DNA of 64,000 nt, from NCBI RefSeq assembly GCF_000632225.1, contig NZ_JFYV01000014.1:1-64000 (forward strand), written 5' to 3'. The translations under genes were made by a program, and so were the position numbers. The notes under the pieces are model-generated. The model searched no databases and had not been told where the DNA came from. It worked only from the letters and a program-made list of their open reading frames with translations. Positions 17,023 through 25,804 of the stretch are shown in pieces (position 1 is the first letter of the stretch; every line of letters starts with the position of its first letter). This stretch comes from Sphingomonas sp. RIT328. Lineage in GTDB: Bacteria; Pseudomonadota; Alphaproteobacteria; Sphingomonadales; Sphingomonadaceae.

Positions 17023-17880
17023 TCAACGTCTTGGAGCCGCCGTATAAGCGATCCGGAAGCCGATATGCGAGGTCGGCAGGTCGCGCTCCTGCGCCTGGAA
17101 GGCGGCGGGGCGGAAATTGGCGCAATAATTGGTCGCGCACAGATAGCTGCCGCCCTTGACCAGCCCGACCGCGGCGTCGCCCGCCACCCATTCCCAGACG
17201 TTGCCGACCATGTCGTAGAGGCCGAGGTCGTTGGCGTCGAAACAGCCGACCGGTGCGATCCCCGCATAGCCGTCGTCGCCGGTGTCGCGGATCGGGAAGA
17301 CGCCTTCCCAGACGTTGGCACGCGGCCTGCCGTCGGCGAACGCCCAGCTCATCGGATCGCGCGGGCCGTGCTGGTCCCCGCGCGCGGCGCGCTCCCATTC
17401 AGCGTCGGTCGGCAGCCGCCCGCCCGCCCAGCGCGCATAAGCGGCGGCGTCGTCGCGATCGACGTGGACGACGGGCGCCTCCGCCTTGCCGGCGAGGTCG
17501 CTACCGATCCCCGCCGGATGGCGCCAGTCGGCGCCGTGCACCATCCGCCACCAGCGCGCGGCATTGTCCAGCGACACCGGCTCGAGCGGCGAGACGAACA
17601 CCGCCGACGCGCCGTCACGCTCGGCGCGCGTACGATAGCCGGTCGCAGCGATGAAGCCGGCGAACTGGCGGTTGGTCACCTCATGCGCATCGATCCAGAA
17701 GGCGTCGACGCGCACCGGCGTGCCGGGCCGGTCGGGGCCGTCCTCGCCGAGCAACGTCGTGCCCGCGGGCACGAGGCGGCGCGCGTCGCCGCTCTGGCAA
17801 CGCGCCGCGACCGGCGGCGTCCGCGCGCCGACCGAGACCACGGCGGCGAGCGCGAGCAGCAGCGCCGCGCGACGCCTCAC
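17023..17880 (-). CDS. Exported formylglycine-generating enzyme (sulfatase-modifying factor)
   Basis: The 285-residue protein has a signal peptide (ALLLALAAVVSVGA) followed by a single FGE-sulfatase domain: DAHEVTNRQFAGFI, GGRLPTDAEWERAARG, GLYDMVGNVWEWV and GGSYLCATNYC. The last motif holds Cys248 and Cys253, spaced as the copper-binding active-site cysteines of true aerobic formylglycine-generating enzymes, which oxidise the Cys of CxPxR in sulfatases to formylglycine. Many SUMF1-fold proteins lack this pair, so its presence supports real activity. The gene starts with GTG overlapping the sulfatase stop (GTGA, 17877-17880), so the enzyme is co-translated with its presumed client. Export of both proteins implies maturation in the periplasm. 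Confidence 0.85.
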   Translation of the reverse strand: MRRRAALLLALAAVVSVGARTPPVAARCQSGDARRLVPAGTTLLGEDGPDRPGTPVRVDAFWIDAHEVTNRQFAGFIAATGYRTRAERDGASAVFVSPLEPVSLDNAARWWRMVHGADWRHPAGIGSDLAGKAEAPVVHVDRDDAAAYARWAGGRLPTDAEWERAARGDQHGPRDPMSWAFADGRPRANVWEGVFPIRDTGDDGYAGIAPVGCFDANDLGLYDMVGNVWEWVAGDAAVGLVKGGSYLCATNYCANFRPAAFQAQERDLPTSHIGFRIAYTAAPRR

Positions 17881-19661
17881 GGCTTCGCCCCCGCCGTCAC
17901 CGCCGGATCGGCGGGCGGCAACGGCACCACCCCCTTGGCCTTGGCATAGGCATCATAGGCCGCGACCAGTTCGGCGAGCCGCGCCGGCTCGTCGCCTGCC
18001 CGATCGCGTGTCTCGCCGGGATCGGCGGCGACGTCGAACAGCTGCCAGCGGCCGGTGCTCACCCCTTTCCGCGTATAACTGTTGTTGCCGGCGGGCAGGT
18101 AGACCGCCTTCCAGTCGCCCTTGCGCAACGCGCGGCGGAAGAACAATTCGTAGCCGATCGGCTCGGCGTCGCTCCGCACCGCCGGCGCGCCCGCCGCCAG
18201 CACGCCGCGCAGGCTATGCCCCTCATAGGGCAGGATCGGATGACCGGCGAAGGTCGCCGGCTGGCGCAATCCGGCATAATCGAGCAAGGTCGGCGCGACG
18301 TCGCGGACGTCGAGATTGGCATTGGCGATCCGCCCGTCGCCCTTCACCCCCTTGCCGGCGGCGAAGGCGCTGACGCGGATGCCGCCCTCGGTCGGATAGC
18401 CCTTGACCAGCCAGGACGGCGCCGAATTGGCCTGCGCCCAGCCGGGGCCATAGCCGAGATAGCTCGTCCCCTTGCCGATATTGGCAAGGCTGTTGTCGAT
18501 GCCGAGCGCCGGATCGGGTTTCGCCGCCGCATCGGGCGTCGCGCCCGCCGGCTTCGCCCCGGCGGTGAAGCGCGGCGTCGGCGCGTCGATGACATTGCCC
18601 TCCGGACCGTTGTCGGCGAAGAACAGGATGATCGTATCGTCATAGCGGCCGAGCCGCTTGAGCGCGGCGACGACGCGGCCGACATTCTGGTCCATCCGGT
18701 CGACCATCGCCGCATAGACCTCCATCTTGCGCGCCTCGATCGCCTTGGTGGCGGGATCGAGCGTCGCCCAGCCGGCGACCTGTTCGGTCGTGTGTGCGAC
18801 CGCGTCGGCGGGGACCAGCCCGAGCTGCTTTGCGCGCGCCAGCCGGCTCTCGCGCAATGCTTCGTAGCCGGCGTCGTAATGGCCCTTGTATTTAGCGATC
18901 GTCTCGGGCGGCGCCTGCAACGGCCAGTGCGGCGTGGTGAAGGGCAGATAGGCGAAGAACGGCCGTCGGTCGCCCGCCCGCGCCGCGCCGTCGAGGAAGC
19001 CGATCAGCCGCTCGGCGAAATAGTCGGCGGAATAGCGCCCCTTGGGCAAAGCCGAGGGTTTGCCGTCGTCGCGGTAGCTCGGCGCGTTGCCGGCCGCCGC
19101 CCAGGCGGCGTTCTGATCCTCGCCGAAATGGTTCGACAGGCCCTGCAACAGCGCGAAGCTATGCTCGAACCCGCGCGCCGCCGGTTCGCGATCGGGGGTC
19201 AGGCCGAGATGCCATTTGCCCGCCATCAGCGTCGCATAGCCGCCGGCGCGGAGCAATTCGGCGATCGAGGCGACGCGATCGTTGAGGTAGCCTTCATAGC
19301 CCGGCCGGCCGCGCGTCGCATCGCTGAGCAGCTCCGCCATCGTGCCCAGCCCGGCCTCGTGATTGTCGACCCCGCTCATCAGCATCGATCGCGTCGGCGA
19401 ACAGGTCGGCGCGGTGTGGAAGCCGGTGAACCGCACCCCCGACAGCGCGAGCGCGTCCAGATTGGGCGTCTCGATTTCGCCGCCGAACGCGCCGAGGTCG
19501 GACCAGCCGAGATCGTCGGCGACGATGACGAGGAAATTGGGGCGCACGGCAGCGGCAGGTGCGGCCTCGGCCTGGACGGGCGCAGGCGCCATCGTCGCGG
19601 GCGCGGTGCCGGCGAGCGCGGTCCAGGCGGCGGTGGCGGCAAGCAGGGTGGCGACGGTCAT
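17877..19661 (-). CDS. Exported type I sulfatase (arylsulfatase family)
   Basis: The 594-residue enzyme has an N-terminal signal peptide and the alkaline-phosphatase-like sulfatase fold. The activation signature CSPTRSMLMSG places the Cys to be converted to formylglycine at residue 87; the metal-binding pair is Asp49-Asp50 (IVADDLGWSD), and GKWHLG, FAYLPFTTPHWPLQAP and FADNGPEGN follow in order. It should hydrolyse a sulfate ester in the periplasm. The ATG at 19661 has GGAGG upstream. It is co-transcribed with the formylglycine-generating enzyme and divergent from a TonB receptor, so all three probably serve one sulfated substrate, which the sequence does not identify. Confidence 0.9.
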   Translation of the reverse strand: MTVATLLAATAAWTALAGTAPATMAPAPVQAEAAPAAAVRPNFLVIVADDLGWSDLGAFGGEIETPNLDALALSGVRFTGFHTAPTCSPTRSMLMSGVDNHEAGLGTMAELLSDATRGRPGYEGYLNDRVASIAELLRAGGYATLMAGKWHLGLTPDREPAARGFEHSFALLQGLSNHFGEDQNAAWAAAGNAPSYRDDGKPSALPKGRYSADYFAERLIGFLDGAARAGDRRPFFAYLPFTTPHWPLQAPPETIAKYKGHYDAGYEALRESRLARAKQLGLVPADAVAHTTEQVAGWATLDPATKAIEARKMEVYAAMVDRMDQNVGRVVAALKRLGRYDDTIILFFADNGPEGNVIDAPTPRFTAGAKPAGATPDAAAKPDPALGIDNSLANIGKGTSYLGYGPGWAQANSAPSWLVKGYPTEGGIRVSAFAAGKGVKGDGRIANANLDVRDVAPTLLDYAGLRQPATFAGHPILPYEGHSLRGVLAAGAPAVRSDAEPIGYELFFRRALRKGDWKAVYLPAGNNSYTRKGVSTGRWQLFDVAADPGETRDRAGDEPARLAELVAAYDAYAKAKGVVPLPPADPAVTAGAKP

Positions 19662-19828
19662 GCGTCCTCCTTCGGGGGGATGATCGACCAGACGATAGCC
19701 ACGCGGCCTCGACGCTCAATAAACAATTCCTACCAACTGGATGGGGATTCATCGTTTTCCGAGCCGGCGCGGCGCTCCCTACCCAAAGCGGTCGACCGCC
19801 CGTCCGGGCCATCATGGAAGAACCGCTC

Positions 19829-22204
19829 ATGCCGCTCCCCGCCCTCGCCCCGCTGTTGCTCGCCGGCGCCGCCCTGCCTGCCGCGCCCGTCTCGGCGCCG
19901 GCGCAGGAGACGGCCGCCGATCCGCAGCAGCAGGCGGACGGCGACAGCGGATCGACCGGCGACATCTTCGTCACCGCGCGCCGGCGGCAGGAGAAGAGTC
20001 AGGACGTGCCGATCGCGATTACCGCCTTCGGCGCGGCGCAGATCGAGGCGACGCGCACCTACAATCTGCGCGACCTGCAGCAGCTCACCCCCAGCCTCGT
20101 CATCACCAACACCAATCCGCGCAACACCAGCATCAACATCCGGGGGCTCGGCAACAACGTCGCGGTGTACAACGACGGGCTCGAACCGGCGGTCGGCGTC
20201 TATCTCGACGGCGTCTATCTCGCGCGGCCGGGCCAGAGCGTGTTCGACCTCGCCGATCTCGACACGATCGAGGTGCTGCGCGGCCCGCAGGGAACGCTGT
20301 TCGGCAAGAATACCTCGGCGGGCGCGATCGTCGTCGCGACCAAGGCGCCGAGCTTCGATGTCGAGGCGGGCGGCGACGCCTCGCTCGGCAATTACGACTT
20401 CCGCCAACTCCACGCCTATCTGACCGGGCCGATCACCGATACGCTCGCCGGCCGGCTGTTCGTGTCGAAGACCGACCGCGACGGCTTCACCTACAATCGC
20501 TACGATGGCCGCTACGGCCAGAGCTTCCACGATCTCAACCTGCGCGGGCAATTGCTCTACCAGCCGACCGACCGGCTCAAGCTGCGGCTGATCGCCGACT
20601 GGGGGCGGCAGAGTTCGTTCACCGCCAATTCGATCCTGCTCGGCGCGATCCGCACTTACGACAACGGCACTCTGTTCGCGAACAACTATTACGATCGTGC
20701 CGCGCGGCTCGGTTATGTCCCGGTCGCGGCGGATGCGGGGCTGCGCACCACCGACGTCGACGCCAATCCGCGTTACCGGATGAACCAGCACGGCATCAAC
20801 GTCACCACCGATCTCGACCTCGGCGCGGCGATGCTGACCTCGGTCACCGCCTATCGCGCCTGGAACTGGTATCCGCACAATGACGGCGACAGCACGCCGC
20901 TCGACGCCGGCGCCGACTTCCACCAGAGCAACGAGCAGAAGCAGGTCAGCCAGGAACTGCGCGTCGCCTCGACCGGCAGCCGCCGCATCGATTATGTCGC
21001 CGGCGTCTATTACCTCTACCAGTCGATCCGCGCCGAGGCGGTCAACCGATACGGCAGCCAGGCCGCCGCCTGGTTCCTCGCACCGACGACCAACGCCGCG
21101 GTCGGCGCCGCCGCGCTCAACGGCTATGACGTGGTCAGCCATTCGCGCCCCGTCACCGACAGCTATGCCGCCTTCGCGCAGACGATCTGGCACATCACCG
21201 GCGCGGTCGATCTCACCACCGGGCTGCGCTACACCTACGAGACAAAGTCCGGCTATTTCGACCAGACCGCCACCGGCGCCTCGCTCGCCGGCCTCACCGC
21301 GGCGCAGCAGACCGCCGCGCAGACGATCCGCAGCCGCTATGGCGTCGCCAATTTCTACGAGGCGTCGACCGAGGCGGGGCGGCTGTCCGGTCAGGCGACG
21401 CTGTCGTGGAAGGTGGCGCGCCCGGTGCTCGCCTATCTGACCTACGCGCGCGGCAACAAGTTCGGCGGGCTCAACCTCGCCAACATCACCACCACCGGTC
21501 AATATGCCGCCAATCCGGTGATCCGCCCCGAGACGATCGACAGCTACGAAGCCGGGATCAAGACGAGCTGGGCGGGCGGCCGCCTCACCGCCAATGCCGC
21601 CGCCTTCTGGACCGACGTCAAGGACTATCAGACGACGATCGTCGACATCGAGCGCAATGGCGTCAGCTTCTTCACCAATGCCGCCAAGGTACGCACCCGC
21701 GGCTTGGAAGGCGATCTGCGCGCCGCGCCGACGCGCTGGCTGTCGCTCTATGCCTCAGGCACCTACGACGATGCGCGCTACATCTCCTACGCCAACGCGC
21801 CCTGCCCGATCGAGATCACCGGCCAGACGCTGTGCGACCTCAGCGGCCGGCGTCTGCCCGGCGTCTCCAAATATGCCGCCTCGGCGGGCGGCGAGTTGCG
21901 CGCGCCGGTCGGCCTGACCGATGGCCACGACACCGACGTCTATCTCGGCGCCGACTACAACTACCGATCGAGCAGCAACACCAGCGCCAGCCTCAGCCGC
22001 TATTCGCTCATTCCGGGCTATGCGCTCGCCAACATCCGCTTCGGCATCCGCGCGCCCGACGGCCGCTTCGACATTCAGGTTTGGGGCCGCAACATCACCA
22101 ACTCGGTCTATTATCTGTCGATCGGTGCCGCCAACACCGGCGCAATAACCGGTACCCTTGGCGACCCGCGCACCTATGGGGTGACGCTGCGGACCAAGTG
22201 GTGA
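19829..22204 (+). CDS. TonB-dependent receptor (sulfatase locus)
   Basis: The 791-residue receptor has a signal peptide (LAPLLLAGAALPAAPVSAPA), a TonB-box-like stretch (GDIFVTARRR), a plug domain (SQDVPIAITAFGAAQIEA to IEVLRGPQGTLFGKNTSAGAI) and a barrel that ends in RTKW. The RGPQGTLFGKNTSAGAI signature is typical of the large sphingomonad receptor group used for diverse catabolic substrates. I chose the ATG at 19829 because GGAAG sits eight bases upstream; an ATG at 19814 is also in frame. It is divergent from the sulfatase/FGE pair across about 167 bases that should hold both promoters. No STN domain is present. Confidence 0.9.
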   Translation: MPLPALAPLLLAGAALPAAPVSAPAQETAADPQQQADGDSGSTGDIFVTARRRQEKSQDVPIAITAFGAAQIEATRTYNLRDLQQLTPSLVITNTNPRNTSINIRGLGNNVAVYNDGLEPAVGVYLDGVYLARPGQSVFDLADLDTIEVLRGPQGTLFGKNTSAGAIVVATKAPSFDVEAGGDASLGNYDFRQLHAYLTGPITDTLAGRLFVSKTDRDGFTYNRYDGRYGQSFHDLNLRGQLLYQPTDRLKLRLIADWGRQSSFTANSILLGAIRTYDNGTLFANNYYDRAARLGYVPVAADAGLRTTDVDANPRYRMNQHGINVTTDLDLGAAMLTSVTAYRAWNWYPHNDGDSTPLDAGADFHQSNEQKQVSQELRVASTGSRRIDYVAGVYYLYQSIRAEAVNRYGSQAAAWFLAPTTNAAVGAAALNGYDVVSHSRPVTDSYAAFAQTIWHITGAVDLTTGLRYTYETKSGYFDQTATGASLAGLTAAQQTAAQTIRSRYGVANFYEASTEAGRLSGQATLSWKVARPVLAYLTYARGNKFGGLNLANITTTGQYAANPVIRPETIDSYEAGIKTSWAGGRLTANAAAFWTDVKDYQTTIVDIERNGVSFFTNAAKVRTRGLEGDLRAAPTRWLSLYASGTYDDARYISYANAPCPIEITGQTLCDLSGRRLPGVSKYAASAGGELRAPVGLTDGHDTDVYLGADYNYRSSSNTSASLSRYSLIPGYALANIRFGIRAPDGRFDIQVWGRNITNSVYYLSIGAANTGAITGTLGDPRTYGVTLRTKW

Positions 22205-22502
22205 GGCGGCCGATGTCGTTACACTCGGATGGGGAGGGTGCTTGGATAAAAATTGATATTTTAAGGGGGAGGCGGCTAGAGGCACCAAGTATAAAATTTT
22301 ATCACTGTTTCGAGATCATTTGCCGTAGCTTGCGTCCTTGGCGTATCCGCCGATCTGAACCGCAGGCTTCCAGCACTGTTGTTCGATACCTCTGTCGTAT
22401 ATCCCATGCCGGACGAGGATACATCGGCGCAGTTGTTCCGGGCGAAGCCACCTCAGGCCGGTTACCGGTTACCTTCCCCGCACGGTGCGGTTAAACAACC
22501 CT

Positions 22503-24338
22503 ATGGAACAACAGTCTCTCGTTATCGCGCTGATCGGCGCCCTGGGAATCGGGGCGCAGTGGGTGGCGTGGCGGACGGGGTGGCCGGCCATCGCGCTGAT
22601 GCTGGCCGCCGGCGTCCTTGCCGGCCCGGTCACCGGGCTGATCATCCCCAAACAAACCTTCGGCGAATTGCTCGAACCGATGATCGCGGTCGCTGTGGCG
22701 TTGATCCTCTTTGAAGGCGGGCTGAGTCTCAATTTTCGGGAATTGCGCAAGACCGAAGGGGCGGTGATCCGCTTGATGACGATCGGCATACCGGTCGGCT
22801 GGTTGCTCGGCGCACTGGCGTGCTACTACGTCGCCGGGCTGGTCTGGCCGGTCGCGATTCTGTTTGCCGGCATCCTCGTGGTGACGGGGCCGACGGTGGT
22901 CATTCCGCTGCTCCGTCAAAGCAACATCGCCCCGCGGCCACGCGCGATCCTGAAATGGGAGGCGATCGTTAACGACCCATTCGGCGCGCTCTGTGCCGTC
23001 ATCACCTACGAATATTTGCGACGCGTCGATGAAGGCGGCACCCTGCTCTCAGTCGTCGCGGCGCTGCTCGCCGCGGCGTTGGTGTCCGGCCTGATCGGTT
23101 ACGGCATGGCGCGCGCCATCGCATGGGCGTTTCCGCGGGGGCATGTGCCCGAATATCTCAAGGCGCCGGTCCTGCTCGTCGCCGTGATCGGCACCTTCAC
23201 TTTGTCTAACCTCATCCAGCAGGAGACCGGCCTGCTGGCGGTCACCGTGATGGGCGTCGCCGTCGCCAACATGCGGCTCGACTCGTTGCGCGATATCCAT
23301 CCGTTCAAGGAGAACGTGACCGTCCTGCTGATTTCCGGCGTCTTCGTCCTGCTGTCCGCGTCGCTCGACTTCAGCGTGCTGCGCTCGTTCGAGTGGCGCT
23401 TCGCTGCCTTCCTGCTCGCCCTGCTGCTCCTCGTCCGACCTGCCACCGTCCTGCTGGCCTTGGCGTTCAGCAAGATCCCGTGGAACGAGCGGCTTTTGAT
23501 CGCCTGGATCGCGCCACGCGGCGTCGTCGCGGTCGCCGTCTCCGGCCTCTTCGCGCTGCGGCTCGAGCAGCTCGGCTATGGCAACGGCAATATCCTGGTC
23601 ACGCTCTCCTTCGCGGTCGTCGTCGCGACGATCATCGCCCATGGCTTCAGCATCCGGCACGTCGCACGCTGGCTGAAGGTAACCGGGGCAACCCAGAAGG
23701 GGCTGCTGATCGTCGGCAGCACCCCGTGGAGCGTCTCGCTCGCGCGGCAGCTCCAGTCCCTGGGCCTGCCGGTGATGATCGCCGATACGAGCTGGCAGCG
23801 CCTGGCCAGTGCGCGACAGGCGGCGATCGACACCTATCACGGCGAGATCCTGGCCGAGGCGACCGACGAGCGGCTCGACCTCACGCAATTCCAAGTCCTC
23901 GCCGCCACCACGGAGAATGAGGCGTATAACGCGCTCGTGTGCAGCGAGTTCGCGCACGAGATCGGGCGGGATTCGGTATATCAACTGGGGGCGAGCGGTG
24001 ACGACGAGGATCGCCGCAGTCTGCCCGAAGCCCTGCGCGGACGGGCGATGTTCACCGCCGGCCATGGGGTGGATGACATCTTCCAGCGCGAGGCGGCCGG
24101 ATGGACCTTTCGCAAGACGCGGATCAGCGAGCAGTTCAGGTTCGACGACGCCCGCTCGATCCTGCCGGATGAAGCGGACATGCTGTTCGTCCTCCGCAAG
24201 GACGGTCGCATCCGCTTCTTCACCCATGCCGCCCGCCCGACGCCGCAAAGCGGTGACGTCGTCGTGTCCTACGGACCCTCGCGGCATGGCGACCCCAACG
24301 CTAGTCCGTCCATTCAAGCTGGAGTGAGTGTCGCATGA
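22503..24338 (+). CDS. CPA1-type cation/proton antiporter with C-terminal nucleotide-binding-like domain
   Basis: The 611-residue protein has about 12 transmembrane helices (residues 1-400) with the CPA1 signature region LILFEGGLSLNF and KWEAIVNDPFGAL, in which the Asn-Asp pair carries cations and protons. A soluble C-terminal part (about 405-600) begins KGLLIVGSTPWSVSLARQLQ, a TrkA-N/RCK-like Rossmann beginning that could sense nucleotides, and ends with a TrkA-C-like piece. It should exchange Na+ or K+ for H+ at the inner membrane. The ATG at 22503 is preferred over a GTG at 22485; neither has a strong ribosome-binding site. The stop overlaps the next gene (ATGA). Confidence 0.85.
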   Translation: MEQQSLVIALIGALGIGAQWVAWRTGWPAIALMLAAGVLAGPVTGLIIPKQTFGELLEPMIAVAVALILFEGGLSLNFRELRKTEGAVIRLMTIGIPVGWLLGALACYYVAGLVWPVAILFAGILVVTGPTVVIPLLRQSNIAPRPRAILKWEAIVNDPFGALCAVITYEYLRRVDEGGTLLSVVAALLAAALVSGLIGYGMARAIAWAFPRGHVPEYLKAPVLLVAVIGTFTLSNLIQQETGLLAVTVMGVAVANMRLDSLRDIHPFKENVTVLLISGVFVLLSASLDFSVLRSFEWRFAAFLLALLLLVRPATVLLALAFSKIPWNERLLIAWIAPRGVVAVAVSGLFALRLEQLGYGNGNILVTLSFAVVVATIIAHGFSIRHVARWLKVTGATQKGLLIVGSTPWSVSLARQLQSLGLPVMIADTSWQRLASARQAAIDTYHGEILAEATDERLDLTQFQVLAATTENEAYNALVCSEFAHEIGRDSVYQLGASGDDEDRRSLPEALRGRAMFTAGHGVDDIFQREAAGWTFRKTRISEQFRFDDARSILPDEADMLFVLRKDGRIRFFTHAARPTPQSGDVVVSYGPSRHGDPNASPSIQAGVSVA

Positions 24339-24991
24339 TGGTATCGCAATGGAACAGCCGGGCGCGGCGGATCAGCGCGGCGACCTTGCTCTGCCTCGGC
24401 ATCACCGCCTGTCAGCCTGCCGGCATGCCGGCGAACGACACCGCGGCAGCGCCGGCGGCCCTTGCCCAGACCGTCGAGGACGCACCTCCGCCGGGCAACG
24501 ATCAGGTCGAGGGGAATATCGAGGAGGCGCCCAAGTCGATCATCCGACCGGATATTGGGCCGTCCCCGTCTCCCACGCCGCCCGCCAAGCCGGTCGAGCT
24601 GACCATCGCGTTTCCCGCCAAGGGGTATGTAGCCGATCCGGCGGGCATGGCCCGTCTCGACGAAATGCTCGCCGATCCCGTCCTGCGCCTGGGTGGCCCG
24701 ATTACAATCTGGGGTCACAGCGATTCCAGCGGGTCGGATGCGGCCAATCTTCTGTCGTCGCGACGACGGGCGGAGGCCGCACGCGACTACCTGCTGAAGA
24801 AGGGCGTTGCCGCCGATCGGATAACGGTCATCGCGCTGGGCGAGGCGCGTCCGGTCGCGCCGAACCGCCATCTCGACGGATCCGACGATCCGGAAGGGCG
24901 CGCCAGGAACAGGCGTGTCGAGATCAGAGTCGGTTTGCCGGACGCGGCCTCACCAGCGGATCAGCCACCTGAAACAACGCAACCACGGTAG
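24335..24991 (+). CDS. OmpA-family lipoprotein
   Basis: The 218-residue protein has a lipoprotein signal with lipobox GITAC (Cys26), a Pro/Ala-rich linker, and an OmpA-C peptidoglycan-binding domain (about 85-205) with the signature ITIWGHSDSSGSDAANLLSSRRR and a final ARNRRVEI. It should anchor a membrane to the cell wall non-covalently. Its ATG overlaps the antiporter stop by 4 bases, with GGAG about 10 bases upstream, so the two are co-translated. Pairing of an antiporter with a peptidoglycan-binding lipoprotein is not a standard complex known to me; both may answer to salt or envelope stress. Confidence 0.85.
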   Translation: MMVSQWNSRARRISAATLLCLGITACQPAGMPANDTAAAPAALAQTVEDAPPPGNDQVEGNIEEAPKSIIRPDIGPSPSPTPPAKPVELTIAFPAKGYVADPAGMARLDEMLADPVLRLGGPITIWGHSDSSGSDAANLLSSRRRAEAARDYLLKKGVAADRITVIALGEARPVAPNRHLDGSDDPEGRARNRRVEIRVGLPDAASPADQPPETTQPR

Positions 24992-25008
24992 CCGATATTT
25001 GTATCGGC
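24991..25008 (+). terminator. Stem-loop at the end of the antiporter/OmpA operon
   Basis: GCCGATA-TTTG-TATCGGC forms a perfect 7-bp stem with a 4-base loop starting at the last base of the OmpA-family stop codon. There is no T-tract after it, so it may be a 3'-end stabiliser or a Rho-assisted terminator rather than a classical intrinsic one. Confidence 0.4.
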
Positions 25009-25195
25009 CTGCAGGGAATTATACCGAGCCATATTTTTAGGTCGGAAGACCTTAAGCAGCGGCGCGATCTTACAAAGGTCGTCTAGCTTGCTCATTTGAT
25101 ATGGGGGTAGCGGAAATATAGAACGGGGAAAAGTGCATTGAACCGGTGCAAGTGGTTCTAGCGCCGCGTCGGGGCGCGCTCCGTTTTGATTGCAG

Positions 25196-25600
25196 TCACA
25201 ACTTTGCGATCTCGTTCGCACCAGCGGTCGTACGCCGTGACAGTTTCCATTTTGGCCGGATGAAGTGGCACGTGTATCCGTTGGGTCTTCGCTTGAGATA
25301 ATCCTGATGTTCCGGCTCGGCTTCCCAGAACTCGCCTGCTGGGGACACCTCAGTGACGACCTTGCCCGGCCATAGCCCCGACGCCTCGACGTCCGCGATG
25401 GTATCCTCGGCGACGGCCTTCTGAACGTCATTCGTGTGGAAGATCGCGGAGCGATAGCTCGCACCACGGTCGTTGCCCTGCCGGTTTATCGTCGTTGGGT
25501 CGTGGATTTGAAAGAAGAACTCGAGCAGTGCGCGGAAGTCAGTGCGGGCGGGGTCGAAGACGATCTCGATCGCCTCAGCGTTCCGTAACGATGGTGACAC
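25196..25600 (-). pseudogene. msrA: Truncated peptide methionine sulfoxide reductase A
   Basis: The frame encodes the C-terminal two-thirds of Msr[42 protein letters not shown] and a C-terminal [10 protein letters not shown] region. The N-terminal segment with the catalytic Cys (GCFW) and the adjoining strand is absent, and a stop codon lies directly upstream of the only start (GTG at 25600). The remaining 134 residues therefore cannot reduce methionine sulfoxide. The 5' end was probably deleted when the neighbouring DNA was rearranged. Confidence 0.8.
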
Positions 25601-25639
25601 TCGTTATCCATCCAAGCCACATACAAGGCGCCGCCGTTG

Positions 25640-25804
25640 ATGGAAGCTATTGAGCAACTCGATGCCTATTGGCCCGAGACCCCATTAGACCTCGGCGCAA
25701 ACCGCCGCGCGGGGCTCTACCAGCCGCCCTTCCCGATGGGCACGTTCATGGCGAGGACGGAACAGAGCGACGAGGGGCACTTCGATATCGGCATCAGCGG
25801 ATAA
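25640..25804 (+). CDS. Possible 54-residue protein, unrecognised
   Basis: An ATG at 25640 opens a 54-codon frame (MEAIEQLDAYWPETPLDLGA to HFDIGISG) that ends 10 bases inside the 3' end of the convergent histidine kinase. Codon use has the high third-position GC of local genes, but I know no matching family and no good ribosome-binding site was seen. It may be a piece of a gene broken in the same event that cut msrA. Confidence 0.25.
   Translation: MEAIEQLDAYWPETPLDLGANRRAGLYQPPFPMGTFMARTEQSDEGHFDIGISG

Noticed and set aside
18216..20423. Very long open frame opposite the sulfatase and into the receptor
   Set aside because: It is antisense to the well-supported sulfatase gene and its protein is Arg/Gly-rich with no family features; long antisense frames are expected at this GC.
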